Of a DNA stretch of 36,174 nt, positions 1 to 7,887 are shown one piece after another. Within the stretch, counting starts at the first letter, position 1; each line of letters starts with the position of its first letter. A program made the position numbers and the translations under genes. The notes under the pieces were generated by a model that saw only the letters and a list, made by a program, of their open reading frames with translations, ran no database searches and was not told where the DNA came from. The stretch is from an uncultured Pelagibacteraceae bacterium. Lineage in GTDB: Bacteria; Pseudomonadota; Alphaproteobacteria; Pelagibacterales; Pelagibacteraceae. The stretch spans positions 1 through 36,174 of the forward strand of contig CACAUA010000009.1 in NCBI GenBank assembly GCA_902535625.1. Direction: 5' to 3'.

Positions 1-752
1 GAGCTAAACCTATTGCTATTACAAATTGTTTAAACTTCGGAAACCCAGAGAAAGAAAAAAATATGGGTGAATTTGTAGAATGTGTTGAAGGAATTACTGA
101 AGCAAGTAAGTATCTAGATTTTCCAGTCGTATCTGGAAATGTTTCGTTTTATAACGAAACAAAAGATAAAGGCATAAAGCCTACGCCAACAATTGGAGGT
201 GTAGGGCTAATCTCTGACTATCAACAAATGCTTACTATGGATTTTAAAACTGAGGGAAACTTAGTTTACGTAATTGGTAAAACTGATGGGCATTTAGATC
301 AAAGTATTTTTGCAAGAGAGCTTTTAAATGAAAAAAAAGGTCCACCACCGACTGTTAATTTATTTAATGAAAAAAATATTGGTGAGACTGTATTAGATTT
401 ATCTAAAAAAAATCTTATTGTGAGCTGCCATGATGTATCATTAGGTGGAATTTTAACAGCATTATCCAAAATGTGTATTAAAGGAAAAAAGGGAATAAAA
501 ATTAATTCACTTAAAGGTTTAACAAATAAATATGAATACTTCTTTGGTGAAGATCAGGCTCGATATATTGTTGAAATACCTAAAGCTAGTTTGAAGAAAG
601 TAAATGATATTTTAAACAAATATTCTGTACATTTCGATGAATTAGGGACAGTTAATGGACAATACATCGAATATAAAGATGACATAAATTTGCCTATTGA
701 AGAATTGGCAGATGCACATAAATATTGGTTAAAAAAGTATATGGATAGCTAA
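1..752 (+). CDS. purL: Phosphoribosylformylglycinamidine synthase, small-type PurL, C-terminal part (5' end outside window)
   Basis: The reading frame is open from base 3, so the gene begins before the window; 249 C-terminal residues are visible. It opens with the family block AITNCLNFGNPEK, followed by the second AIR-synthase-type ATP-binding half with SCHDVSLGGIL near residue 140. PurL makes FGAM from FGAR, ATP and glutamine-derived ammonia in cytoplasmic purine synthesis. The protein stops soon after this domain with no glutaminase domain, which fits the small PurL that works with separate PurS and PurQ, as in other alphaproteobacteria. The ATG at 63 is internal, not the start. The stop codon overlaps the bolA start by one base (TAATG), suggesting co-transcription. 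Confidence 0.95.
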   Translation, partial: AKPIAITNCLNFGNPEKEKNMGEFVECVEGITEASKYLDFPVVSGNVSFYNETKDKGIKPTPTIGGVGLISDYQQMLTMDFKTEGNLVYVIGKTDGHLDQSIFARELLNEKKGPPPTVNLFNEKNIGETVLDLSKKNLIVSCHDVSLGGILTALSKMCIKGKKGIKINSLKGLTNKYEYFFGEDQARYIVEIPKASLKKVNDILNKYSVHFDELGTVNGQYIEYKDDINLPIEELADAHKYWLKKYMDS

Positions 753-982
753 TGGCAATGGATTTAAAAGAAATTGAGAGTTTAATTAAGGAAGGATTAC
801 CTGACGCAAAAGTTGAAATTCAAGATTTAGCGGGTGATGGAAATCACTATTCTGCTACAGTGACATCATCTGAATTTTCAGGTAAAAGTAAAATAGAACA
901 ACACAAAATGGTTTATAATTCTTTAAAAGGTAAAATGGGAAATGAACTTCACGCTTTAGCAATTAAAACAAAGGAAATTTAA
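752..982 (+). CDS. bolA: BolA family protein
   Basis: 76 aa, the usual size of the short BolA family. It has the class II KH-like fold pattern: N-terminal helix (IESLIKEGLPDAKVEI), a strand pair around DGNHYSATVTS, and the C-terminal block QHKMVYNSLKGKMGNELHAL containing the conserved His expected to help bind an Fe-S cluster. BolA proteins bind monothiol glutaredoxins and bridge a [2Fe-2S] cluster used in iron-sulfur trafficking. The start overlaps the purL stop and the stop directly abuts grxD, its known partner, so the pair is almost certainly co-expressed. A second in-frame ATG lies two codons in; the first fits the TAATG overlap better. Confidence 0.93.
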   Translation: MAMDLKEIESLIKEGLPDAKVEIQDLAGDGNHYSATVTSSEFSGKSKIEQHKMVYNSLKGKMGNELHALAIKTKEI

Positions 983-1321
983 ATGGAACAAGAAACAAAT
1001 GATTTAATAAAAAGTGAAATTGAAAATAACGATGTTTGTCTTTTTATGAAAGGTACACCTGATGCACCTCAGTGTGGATTTTCAATGGCAACTTCAAATA
1101 TTTTGAAGGTTCTTGAAGTAAATTTTAAAGGTGTGAATGTTTTAGCAGATCAAAAGCTAAGAGAAGGTATAAAAGTATTTAGTGATTGGCCAACCATTCC
1201 TCAATTATATGTTAAAAACGAGTTTATTGGTGGATGTGATATCGTAAAAGAAATGTATGAGAGTGGAGAACTTGCTAAACTTTTTGAGTCTAAAGGAATA
1301 AATTTTAAAGCTAAGAATTAA
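983..1321 (+). CDS. grxD: Monothiol glutaredoxin, Grx4/GrxD type
   Basis: 112 aa, full length for single-domain monothiol glutaredoxins. The CGFS active site is at residues 31-34 (PQCGFSMAT), preceded by the KGTPDAP block and followed by the glutathione-binding WPTIPQLYV cis-proline loop and GGCDIV motif. CGFS glutaredoxins carry and transfer [2Fe-2S] clusters rather than reducing disulfides. It starts at the base after the bolA stop, so the two partners are translated from adjacent frames. The stop codon abuts the stop codon of convergent rpsD with no base between them. Confidence 0.96.
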   Translation: MEQETNDLIKSEIENNDVCLFMKGTPDAPQCGFSMATSNILKVLEVNFKGVNVLADQKLREGIKVFSDWPTIPQLYVKNEFIGGCDIVKEMYESGELAKLFESKGINFKAKN

Positions 1322-1939
1322 TTATCTAGAGTAATATTCAATTACTAAATTTGGCTCCATTACAACTGGATAAGGAACTTCTTCAAAAGATGGAACTCTT
1401 ACAAATTTAACTTTTTTATTTTTTTCATCTAATTGTAGATATTCTGGAACTTCTCTTTCTTTGTTGGCAAGAGCAATATCAATTAAAGCAAGTTGTTTAG
1501 ATTTATCTCTAATTTCAATAGTATCTTCTTCTTTAACCTGATAACTAGCAATATTAACTTTTTTTCCATTTACTTTAACATGACCGTGGTTAATCAATTG
1601 TCTTGATGAGAATATAGTGTTTGATAACTTTGATCTATAAATCACAGCATCTAATCTTCTCTCTAATAATCCAATTAAATTTTCTGCAGTATCACCTTTT
1701 TTCATAATCGCTTTCTTATAAACATTTCTAAACTGTCTCTCATTCATATTACCGTAATATGATTTTAATTTTTGTTTTGCTTGAAGTTGAATTCCATAGT
1801 CTGAAGGTTTACCAGCTTTTGTTTGTCCATGCTGTCCTGGAGGATAGGCTCTTGTATTAAAAGGACTTTTGGGTCTCCCCCATAAATTTACTTTTAATCT
1901 TCTATCTACTTTATGTTTAGAGTTTAATCTTTTTGTCAT
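1322..1939 (-). CDS. rpsD: 30S ribosomal protein S4
   Basis: 205 aa, the normal length for bacterial uS4. The N-terminal part has the basic S4 region ([23 protein letters not shown]) and lacks the zinc-finger cysteines, as in many bacteria. The S4 RNA-binding domain runs from about residue 90 to 155, including [15 protein letters not shown] and [16 protein letters not shown]4 nucleates 30S assembly on 16S rRNA. The gene is separate from the main ribosomal operons, as is usual in alphaproteobacteria. It lies 35 bp downstream of trmJ on the same strand and could be transcribed from its own promoter in that gap or by read-through. Confidence 0.98.
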   Translation of the reverse strand: MTKRLNSKHKVDRRLKVNLWGRPKSPFNTRAYPPGQHGQTKAGKPSDYGIQLQAKQKLKSYYGNMNERQFRNVYKKAIMKKGDTAENLIGLLERRLDAVIYRSKLSNTIFSSRQLINHGHVKVNGKKVNIASYQVKEEDTIEIRDKSKQLALIDIALANKEREVPEYLQLDEKNKKVKFVRVPSFEEVPYPVVMEPNLVIEYYSR

Positions 1940-1974
1940 TAGTATGAGGTCTTATAAGCCTAAGTTATGTTTTG

Positions 1975-2694
1975 TCAATCAACCTTTTCCTTACTTAAAC
2001 CAGCAAATACACTCGATAAAATACGAGTTTCTTTTTCTGAAAGATTAAGTTTATAGAAAATACTTCTTAAATTTTCCATCATGATCGGTTTTTTTTCAGG
2101 TGGATGAAAAAAATTCTTATTTTCTAAATTATTAATGCATAAATTTAACATTTTTTGAATATCGGTTTTATTTGCACTTTTAATTTTTTTTGACTTTTCA
2201 AAAGTAAACTTTTTATTTGAAATTAGGCCACTTACTATTTGAGCTACTATAATTAGACTATGAGACAAATTTAAAGATCTAAAATTCTTATTACTTGGAA
2301 TTTGTAAAGTATAATCAGCATAACTAACTTCATTATTTGATAATCCAGATGCCTCTGATCCAAAAAGAAAACCAACCTTTTTTTTGTAATTAATCTTATT
2401 TAAATCAGTTATTGATATATGTTTAATATTTTTATTTCTAAATCTTGCAGATGTTGCAACTAATAGATCCAAATTACTTAAAGATGTTTCTAAATTTTCA
2501 TATACTTTTGCTTTTTTAATAATATCCTTTGCCCCTACAGATGTTGCAATAATTTTATCATTTGGAAATGAGGGTTTTGGATTAACAATTGATAGATTAT
2601 TAAAATTAAAGTTTTTTAAAGCTCTAGCACAGGCTCCTATATTTTCTGACAATTGAGGTTTGTGTAAAATGAAAGTTATATTCTTAAATGACAT
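1975..2694 (-). CDS. trmJ: tRNA (cytidine/uridine-2'-O-)-methyltransferase, TrmJ-type SPOUT
   Basis: 239 aa from the chosen start. SPOUT-fold motifs are present in order: motif 1 SENIGACARA (16-25), motif 2 FLFGSEASGLSN (109-120) and motif 3 IPSNKNFRSLNLSHS (132-146), which form the SAM-binding trefoil knot. TrmJ methylates the ribose at position 32 of the tRNA anticodon loop. A C-terminal helical extension of about 80 residues fits TrmJ rather than the shorter TrmL. The ATG at 2694 overlaps the cimA stop by one base (TGATG) and is preferred over an upstream in-frame TTG at 2697. Family assignment is strong; exact tRNA substrates are inferred. Confidence 0.86.
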   Translation of the reverse strand: MSFKNITFILHKPQLSENIGACARALKNFNFNNLSIVNPKPSFPNDKIIATSVGAKDIIKKAKVYENLETSLSNLDLLVATSARFRNKNIKHISITDLNKINYKKKVGFLFGSEASGLSNNEVSYADYTLQIPSNKNFRSLNLSHSLIIVAQIVSGLISNKKFTFEKSKKIKSANKTDIQKMLNLCINNLENKNFFHPPEKKPIMMENLRSIFYKLNLSEKETRILSSVFAGLSKEKVD

Positions 2695-4295
2695 CAAGTA
2701 CTTGCAGGAGCATTATCCTTAAATAGCTTGTAGTCTAAACTATCAACTAGAGCTTTAAAAGATGCATCAATAATATTTGGGGAAACTCCTATAGTAAACC
2801 AATTACCATGTTTTGAGTCTGCACTTTCTATTGAAACTCTAGTAACAGCTCCAGTTCCTGTATTTAAAATTCTAACTTTATAATCAACTAATTTTAGATC
2901 TTTTAAGTATTCTGAGTATTTTTCAAGTTTATTTACATTTTTTCTAATTGCATTATCTAAAGCATTAACAGGTCCGTTGCCTTCTCCTTCACATAATATC
3001 TCATGACCATCCACCTCAAGTTTTGCTTTTGCAAATGATATTACTTCTCCAGTAGAATCTTTCTTAACAGAAACATCATATTCGTTAATTGAAATGTATC
3101 TTGGTATTTCCCCCATCAATCTTCTAGCTAAAAGTTCAAAAGATGCATCAGCACCATCGTAACTATATCCAATGAACTCTCTATCTTTTACTTCATGAAG
3201 AAGTTTTTTTATTTTTGGATCGTCTTTTTTGATATTAATGCCAATTGCATTTAATCTTGACATTATATTAGATTGTCCTGATTGATCAGAAACAACAATA
3301 TTCCTAGCATTACCTACTTCATCAGGATTAATATGTTCATATGTTTTTGGATCTTTTTGTACGGCTGATACATGCATTCCACCCTTATGAGAAAATGCAG
3401 AAGCACCAACATAAGGTAAATGTTTATTAGGTTTTCTATTCAATATTTCATCTAATAATCTTGAACACTGTGTTAAATTTTTAATGTTTTCTGGTTTGAT
3501 GTTAATTTCATATTTGTCTGAAAAATCTTTTTTTAAAAAAAAAGTTGGGATCAAAGACATTAAATTTGCATTACCACATCTTTCTCCAAGTCCATTTATT
3601 GTACCCTGAACTTGTCTAACTCCTGCCTGCACAGCTACTAGACTATTAGCAACTGCATTTTCTGTATCGTTATGGGCATGAATTCCAAGGTTTTTACCTG
3701 GTATATACTTTGTTACTTCTTTAACAATTTTAGAAATTTCATGAGGCAATGTCCCTCCATTAGTATCACATAATACAATCCATCTTGCACCATTATCATA
3801 TGCAGCTTTTAAACATGATATTGCATATTCAGGATTAGATTTATAACCATCAAAAAAATGTTCAGCATCAAACATAAATTCTTTACCTGAATTCACTATA
3901 TGCTTAGCACTCTCGGTTATATTTTCTAAATTTTGATCGTTTGAAATACCTAAGGCCACATCAACATGAAAATCCCAACTTTTACCAAATAAACAAACGG
4001 ACGAACTCTTTGAATTAATCAAAGATGATAACATAGGGTCATTTTTTGCACTATGCTCCGATTTTTTGGTCATACCAAAAGCGGTAAGATTTGCGTTTTT
4101 AAAGTTTTGATCCTTGTTAAAAAATTCTGTATCAGTTGGATTTGCTCCTGGCCAGCCCCCTTCGATATAATCAACTCCAAGGTTATCTAAAGATTTAGCA
4201 ATTTTTTCTTTTTCATTTAATGAAAAGTCAACACCTTGAGTTTGTGCCCCATCTCTAAGTGTTGTATCAAATATATAGATTTTTTCTTTACTCAT
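2694..4295 (-). CDS. cimA: (R)-citramalate synthase
   Basis: 533 aa. It has the HMGL/DRE-TIM barrel with DTTLRDGAQTQG near the N-terminus, the metal-binding HAHNDTENAVANS in the barrel, and a C-terminal LeuA-type regulatory domain. The segment GGWPGANPTDTEFF near residue 45-60 is typical of the CimA-like branch rather than LeuA or homocitrate synthase. The enzyme condenses pyruvate and acetyl-CoA to citramalate, giving 2-oxobutyrate for isoleucine without threonine deaminase. The ATG at 4295 gives an ATGA overlap with the cysS stop and has a GGAAA purine stretch upstream; the longer GTG start at 4307 is less likely. It is the middle gene of cysS-cimA-trmJ. Isoleucine feedback is expected from the C-terminal domain but not shown. 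Confidence 0.9.
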   Translation of the reverse strand: MSKEKIYIFDTTLRDGAQTQGVDFSLNEKEKIAKSLDNLGVDYIEGGWPGANPTDTEFFNKDQNFKNANLTAFGMTKKSEHSAKNDPMLSSLINSKSSSVCLFGKSWDFHVDVALGISNDQNLENITESAKHIVNSGKEFMFDAEHFFDGYKSNPEYAISCLKAAYDNGARWIVLCDTNGGTLPHEISKIVKEVTKYIPGKNLGIHAHNDTENAVANSLVAVQAGVRQVQGTINGLGERCGNANLMSLIPTFFLKKDFSDKYEINIKPENIKNLTQCSRLLDEILNRKPNKHLPYVGASAFSHKGGMHVSAVQKDPKTYEHINPDEVGNARNIVVSDQSGQSNIMSRLNAIGINIKKDDPKIKKLLHEVKDREFIGYSYDGADASFELLARRLMGEIPRYISINEYDVSVKKDSTGEVISFAKAKLEVDGHEILCEGEGNGPVNALDNAIRKNVNKLEKYSEYLKDLKLVDYKVRILNTGTGAVTRVSIESADSKHGNWFTIGVSPNIIDASFKALVDSLDYKLFKDNAPAST

Positions 4296-5653
4296 TTTAA
4301 TTTCCACGAGGTTGTACCATCTTTATCTTCAATTAAAATACCCTTATCTAAAAGTTCTTTCCTAATTTTGTCAGCTAATTCATAATTTTTTTCATCTCTT
4401 GCTTTATTTCTCTCAACAATTTTTGAATTAATTTCATCATCTGACAGAGAAATTATATTTTTTTTTGTTTGTAGCCATTCTTCTGAAGTATCAGTTAATA
4501 GACCTATAAAGTTGCATGCTTTTATAAAAGTTGCTTTATCTTCTTTTGTTCCGGTTGAAGCTTTACTATATAAAGAATGTAAATTAGCAATATAACCAGG
4601 AGTGTTTAAATCGTCATATAAAGGAGCTAATACCTCATCTGGTAATATTTTGCTTTTATCAAAATCAGAATAAACTAAATACCATTTACTTAAAGTCTTT
4701 TCACATTCAGATATTAGTTTTTCATTCCAATCTAATCCTTGTCTATAGTGAGCACTAATTAATGCTAATCTTAAAACTTGACCATTATATTTATTTTTAA
4801 AATCTTTTATTTTTAATATGTTTCCCTGAGATTTTGCCATTTTTTCATTAGAAAGAGTTATAAATCCGTTATGAACCCAATAATTTGCAAATGAATTTGT
4901 TTCATTTGCACATCTTGATTGAGCAATCTCGTTTTCATGATGAGGAAAAATTAAGTCTCTACCACCCCCATGAATATCAAATTCTTCACCCAAATATCTT
5001 TTAGACATAACCGAACATTCTAAGTGCCAACCTGGTCTACCTTTGCCCCAAGGAGATTCCCATGAAGGCTCTTTATCTGTTGATGGTTTCCATAATACAA
5101 AATCTTCAGGATTTTTTTTTATTTCTGAAACCTCTACTCGTGAACCAGCTATTAATTCATCTAACTTTTTATTAGATAGTTTTCCATAATCACTAAATTT
5201 TTTAACTTCAAAATAAACATGTTTATCCCTCGAGTATGCGAACCCTTTTTTCTGTAGCTCTGTGATCATTTCAATCATTTGTTTTATGTTTTCTGTTGCC
5301 TTTGGTTCGCTGTTTGGTGTTTCACATTTTAAGTAATTACAATCCTTATGAAAATTTTCAGTAATTTTTGAAGTTAAGTCGTTTATAGAAATATTTTGAT
5401 CATTAGATGCTTTAATTATTTTGTCATCTATGTCTGTTATATTTCTGATATATTTTACAGATGTTGATCCATATCTATTTTTTAAAATTTTATAAAGAAT
5501 ATCAAAAACAACTAATGGTCTGGCATTACCAATATGTGGATCATCATAAACAGTAGGGCCACAAACATACATGCCTATGGATTTTTCATTTTTAGGTATA
5601 AATTTTTCTTTCTTACCACCAAGACTATTAGTTAAAAAAATATCTTTACCCAT
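4292..5653 (-). CDS. cysS: Cysteinyl-tRNA synthetase
   Basis: 453 aa, normal for class I CysRS. The HIGH-type motif is HIGN at 40-43, preceded by the zinc-binding Cys31 (MYVCGPTVYD). The second zinc block GWHLECSVM holds Cys213, and HHENEIAQS follows around 238. The KMSKS loop reads KMAKS at 271-275. The C-terminal DALR-like helical domain and a short anticodon-binding tail ending TTSWKLK are present. It charges tRNA-Cys in the cytoplasm. It overlaps the downstream cimA start by 4 bp (ATGA), so the two are translationally coupled. Confidence 0.97.
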   Translation of the reverse strand: MGKDIFLTNSLGGKKEKFIPKNEKSIGMYVCGPTVYDDPHIGNARPLVVFDILYKILKNRYGSTSVKYIRNITDIDDKIIKASNDQNISINDLTSKITENFHKDCNYLKCETPNSEPKATENIKQMIEMITELQKKGFAYSRDKHVYFEVKKFSDYGKLSNKKLDELIAGSRVEVSEIKKNPEDFVLWKPSTDKEPSWESPWGKGRPGWHLECSVMSKRYLGEEFDIHGGGRDLIFPHHENEIAQSRCANETNSFANYWVHNGFITLSNEKMAKSQGNILKIKDFKNKYNGQVLRLALISAHYRQGLDWNEKLISECEKTLSKWYLVYSDFDKSKILPDEVLAPLYDDLNTPGYIANLHSLYSKASTGTKEDKATFIKACNFIGLLTDTSEEWLQTKKNIISLSDDEINSKIVERNKARDEKNYELADKIRKELLDKGILIEDKDGTTSWKLK

Positions 5654-5698
5654 ACAACTAGGAATATACTTAAATTGTAGATTTGTGAATCTATTTGA

Positions 5699-6436
5699 TT
5701 AATTAGGAATTTTGCATACTGGAATAGGTTCCATTTTATGCAAATTTGCACTTCGAATTGAATTATATTTATCTCTATTTACAGAATTTTCATTATCCAT
5801 TGCTTCTTCTAATTCTTTATATGACAAACCAAGCTGTCCCTCATCAGTACGACCATCATCCCATAAACCATCTGTAGGAGGAGCATCAATTATCTCTTTT
5901 AAAATTCCAAGCTCTTTTCCAAGCTGCCATACCTCAGTTTTATTGCAATCTGCTATTGGAGAAATATCTACTCCGCCATCACCATATTTTGTATAAAAAC
6001 CAACTCCAAAATCTTCTACCTTATTTCCTGTTCCAACAACTATTCCATTGTTTGCGGCAGCTACTTGATAAAGTGTTGTCATTCTTAATCTTGCTCTAGA
6101 GTTTGCCATCCCATGCTCACTACCAAAATTATTTAGTGTTCCTTCAAATGTTTTGAATAAACTATCTAATTCTAATGTGTGTCCCTCTACATTGCTAAAT
6201 TTCTTCTTTAACCATTCTTGATGTGCCAAACTTAGATCATGTTGTGCAGATTTTTGTTTAATAGGCATTGATAAAACAATTGTTTTTAAACCAGTCATTG
6301 CACTTAATGTACTTGAGACAGAAGAGTCTATTCCACCAGAAATACCAATCACTAAAGATTGAGCTTTTTTTGGCATAGAATTCACATAATCTGATATCCA
6401 ATTTTTAATGTGATTCACTTTATCTTTAGGTGTCAT
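5699..6436 (-). CDS. nadE: NH3-dependent NAD+ synthetase
   Basis: 245 aa, slightly shorter than the roughly 275 aa of well-known NadE proteins. The PP-loop ATP-pyrophosphatase motif GISGGIDSS is at 31-39. Further family blocks are VVGTGNKVEDFGVGFYTKYGDGGVDISPIADC (read in parts around 135-165) and PPTDGLWDDGRTDE near 188. No glutaminase domain is fused, so ammonia is the expected nitrogen donor. It amidates deamido-NAD in the last step of NAD synthesis. It lies 45 bp from cysS on the same strand and 37 bp from the DAHP synthase. Confidence 0.93.
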   Translation of the reverse strand: MTPKDKVNHIKNWISDYVNSMPKKAQSLVIGISGGIDSSVSSTLSAMTGLKTIVLSMPIKQKSAQHDLSLAHQEWLKKKFSNVEGHTLELDSLFKTFEGTLNNFGSEHGMANSRARLRMTTLYQVAAANNGIVVGTGNKVEDFGVGFYTKYGDGGVDISPIADCNKTEVWQLGKELGILKEIIDAPPTDGLWDDGRTDEGQLGLSYKELEEAMDNENSVNRDKYNSIRSANLHKMEPIPVCKIPN

Positions 6437-6473
6437 AATTTAAATATAAGAAAAAAAATTTATTTTTAAACTG

Positions 6474-7853
6474 TTAAGATGCCGCTTTAATTGCAGATTT
6501 AGAATACAAACTATTCTTTTTTATCTCATCTGAAATTAAAAACGCTAATTCTATAGCTTGATCAGAGTTCAATCGTGGATCGCAGTGCGTATGATATCTG
6601 CTTGATAAATCTGCATCTGATATTTTTTTTGCTCCACCAGTACACTCTGTCACATCTTGTCCTGTCATTTCAACATGAAGACCTCCTGCATATGAACCTT
6701 CAGCTTGATGAACTGCAAATACATTTTTAACTTCGCTTACAACATCATTAAACGGTCTTGTTTTAAAACCAGTAGTTGATTTAATTGTATTGCCATGCAT
6801 TGGATCACATGACCAAACAACATTTAAACCTTCTTTTTTAATTCCTCTTATTAATTTTGGTAAGAATTTTTCAACGTTTTTATGACCAAATCTTGAGATT
6901 AAAGTTATTTTTCCTTTTTCATTTTTAGGATTTATAACTTCACACATTTTTGCAATCTCATCAGGTTTTGAAGTTGGACCACATTTGATGCCAATTGGAT
7001 TTTCTATTCCTTTACAAAACTCAACATGTCCTCCATCTAATTGTCTTGTTCTGTCTCCTATCCAGACAAAGTGTGCTGAAGTATCGTGATATTCACCAGT
7101 GGTTGAGTCTACTCTTGTCATACTTTCTTCAAAAGGCAAGTGTAAAGCTTCATGAGAAGTCCAAAAGTTAACTGTGTATAATCTATTATTAAAATCAGAT
7201 GTAATTCCACAAGCATCCATAAAAGCTAATGCATCTGCTATTTTATCTTCTAATTCTTTAAATTTCTTAGCTTGTGGACTTTTCTTAATATAATCTAAAT
7301 TCCATAAGTGAACCTTATTTAGGTCAGCAAAACCACCTTTTGAAAATGCTCTTAAAAGGTTTAAAGTTGATGCAGATTGAGAATAAGCCTTAAACATTCT
7401 TTTTGGATCAGGTCTTCTAGCTTTTTCATTAAAATCTATTGCATTTATGTTGTCTCCCAAATAACTTGGTAATTCTTTATTACCTTGTTTTTCAGTTGGA
7501 GCACTTCTTGGTTTTGAAAATTGTCCAGCAATTCGTCCAAGTTTTACAATAGGTAAAGAAGCTGAGTAAGTCATCACTAAAGCCATTTGAAGAATAACCT
7601 TAAAAGTATCTCTTATATTGTCAGGGTGAAATTCTGCAAAACTTTCTGCACAATCACCACCTTGTAACAGAAAAGCTTTTCCATCATTGACCATTGCCAA
7701 CTGATCTTTCAAATGTCTTGTTTCACCAGCAAAAACTAGTGGAGGAAAGGTTTTTAATTTATTTAAAACCATCTCCAATTCTTTCTCATCTTCATATTTA
7801 GGAATATGTTTGACGGGATATTTTCTCCAGCTATTTATTTTCCAATTTTTCAT
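6474..7853 (-). CDS. 3-deoxy-7-phosphoheptulonate (DAHP) synthase, class II
   Basis: 459 aa, typical of plant-like class II DAHP synthases and unrelated in sequence to E. coli AroFGH. Diagnostic blocks are LLQGGDCAESFAEF near 78-91, GIKCGPTSKPDEIAKMCEV near 288-306, WSCDPMHGNT near 347 and HVEMTGQDVTECTGG near 394. Cys, His, Glu and Asp in these blocks are the expected metal and PEP/E4P site residues. It makes the first committed intermediate of the shikimate pathway. It is surrounded by unrelated housekeeping genes, so no operon logic is evident beyond same-strand packing. Confidence 0.95.
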   Translation of the reverse strand: MKNWKINSWRKYPVKHIPKYEDEKELEMVLNKLKTFPPLVFAGETRHLKDQLAMVNDGKAFLLQGGDCAESFAEFHPDNIRDTFKVILQMALVMTYSASLPIVKLGRIAGQFSKPRSAPTEKQGNKELPSYLGDNINAIDFNEKARRPDPKRMFKAYSQSASTLNLLRAFSKGGFADLNKVHLWNLDYIKKSPQAKKFKELEDKIADALAFMDACGITSDFNNRLYTVNFWTSHEALHLPFEESMTRVDSTTGEYHDTSAHFVWIGDRTRQLDGGHVEFCKGIENPIGIKCGPTSKPDEIAKMCEVINPKNEKGKITLISRFGHKNVEKFLPKLIRGIKKEGLNVVWSCDPMHGNTIKSTTGFKTRPFNDVVSEVKNVFAVHQAEGSYAGGLHVEMTGQDVTECTGGAKKISDADLSSRYHTHCDPRLNSDQAIELAFLISDEIKKNSLYSKSAIKAAS

Positions 7854-7887
7854 TTCAACTCAGAATTGTTTTAACAGACTTTATTAT

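Noticed and set aside
5678-5693. Short hairpin TAGATT-4-AATCTA between nadE and cysS
   Set aside because: Only 6 AT-rich base pairs and no T-run on either strand; expected by chance in this base composition.
5712-5996. Open frame of 94 codons on the plus strand inside nadE
   Set aside because: Lies wholly antisense to a well-conserved enzyme and shows no recognisable family; a shadow frame.
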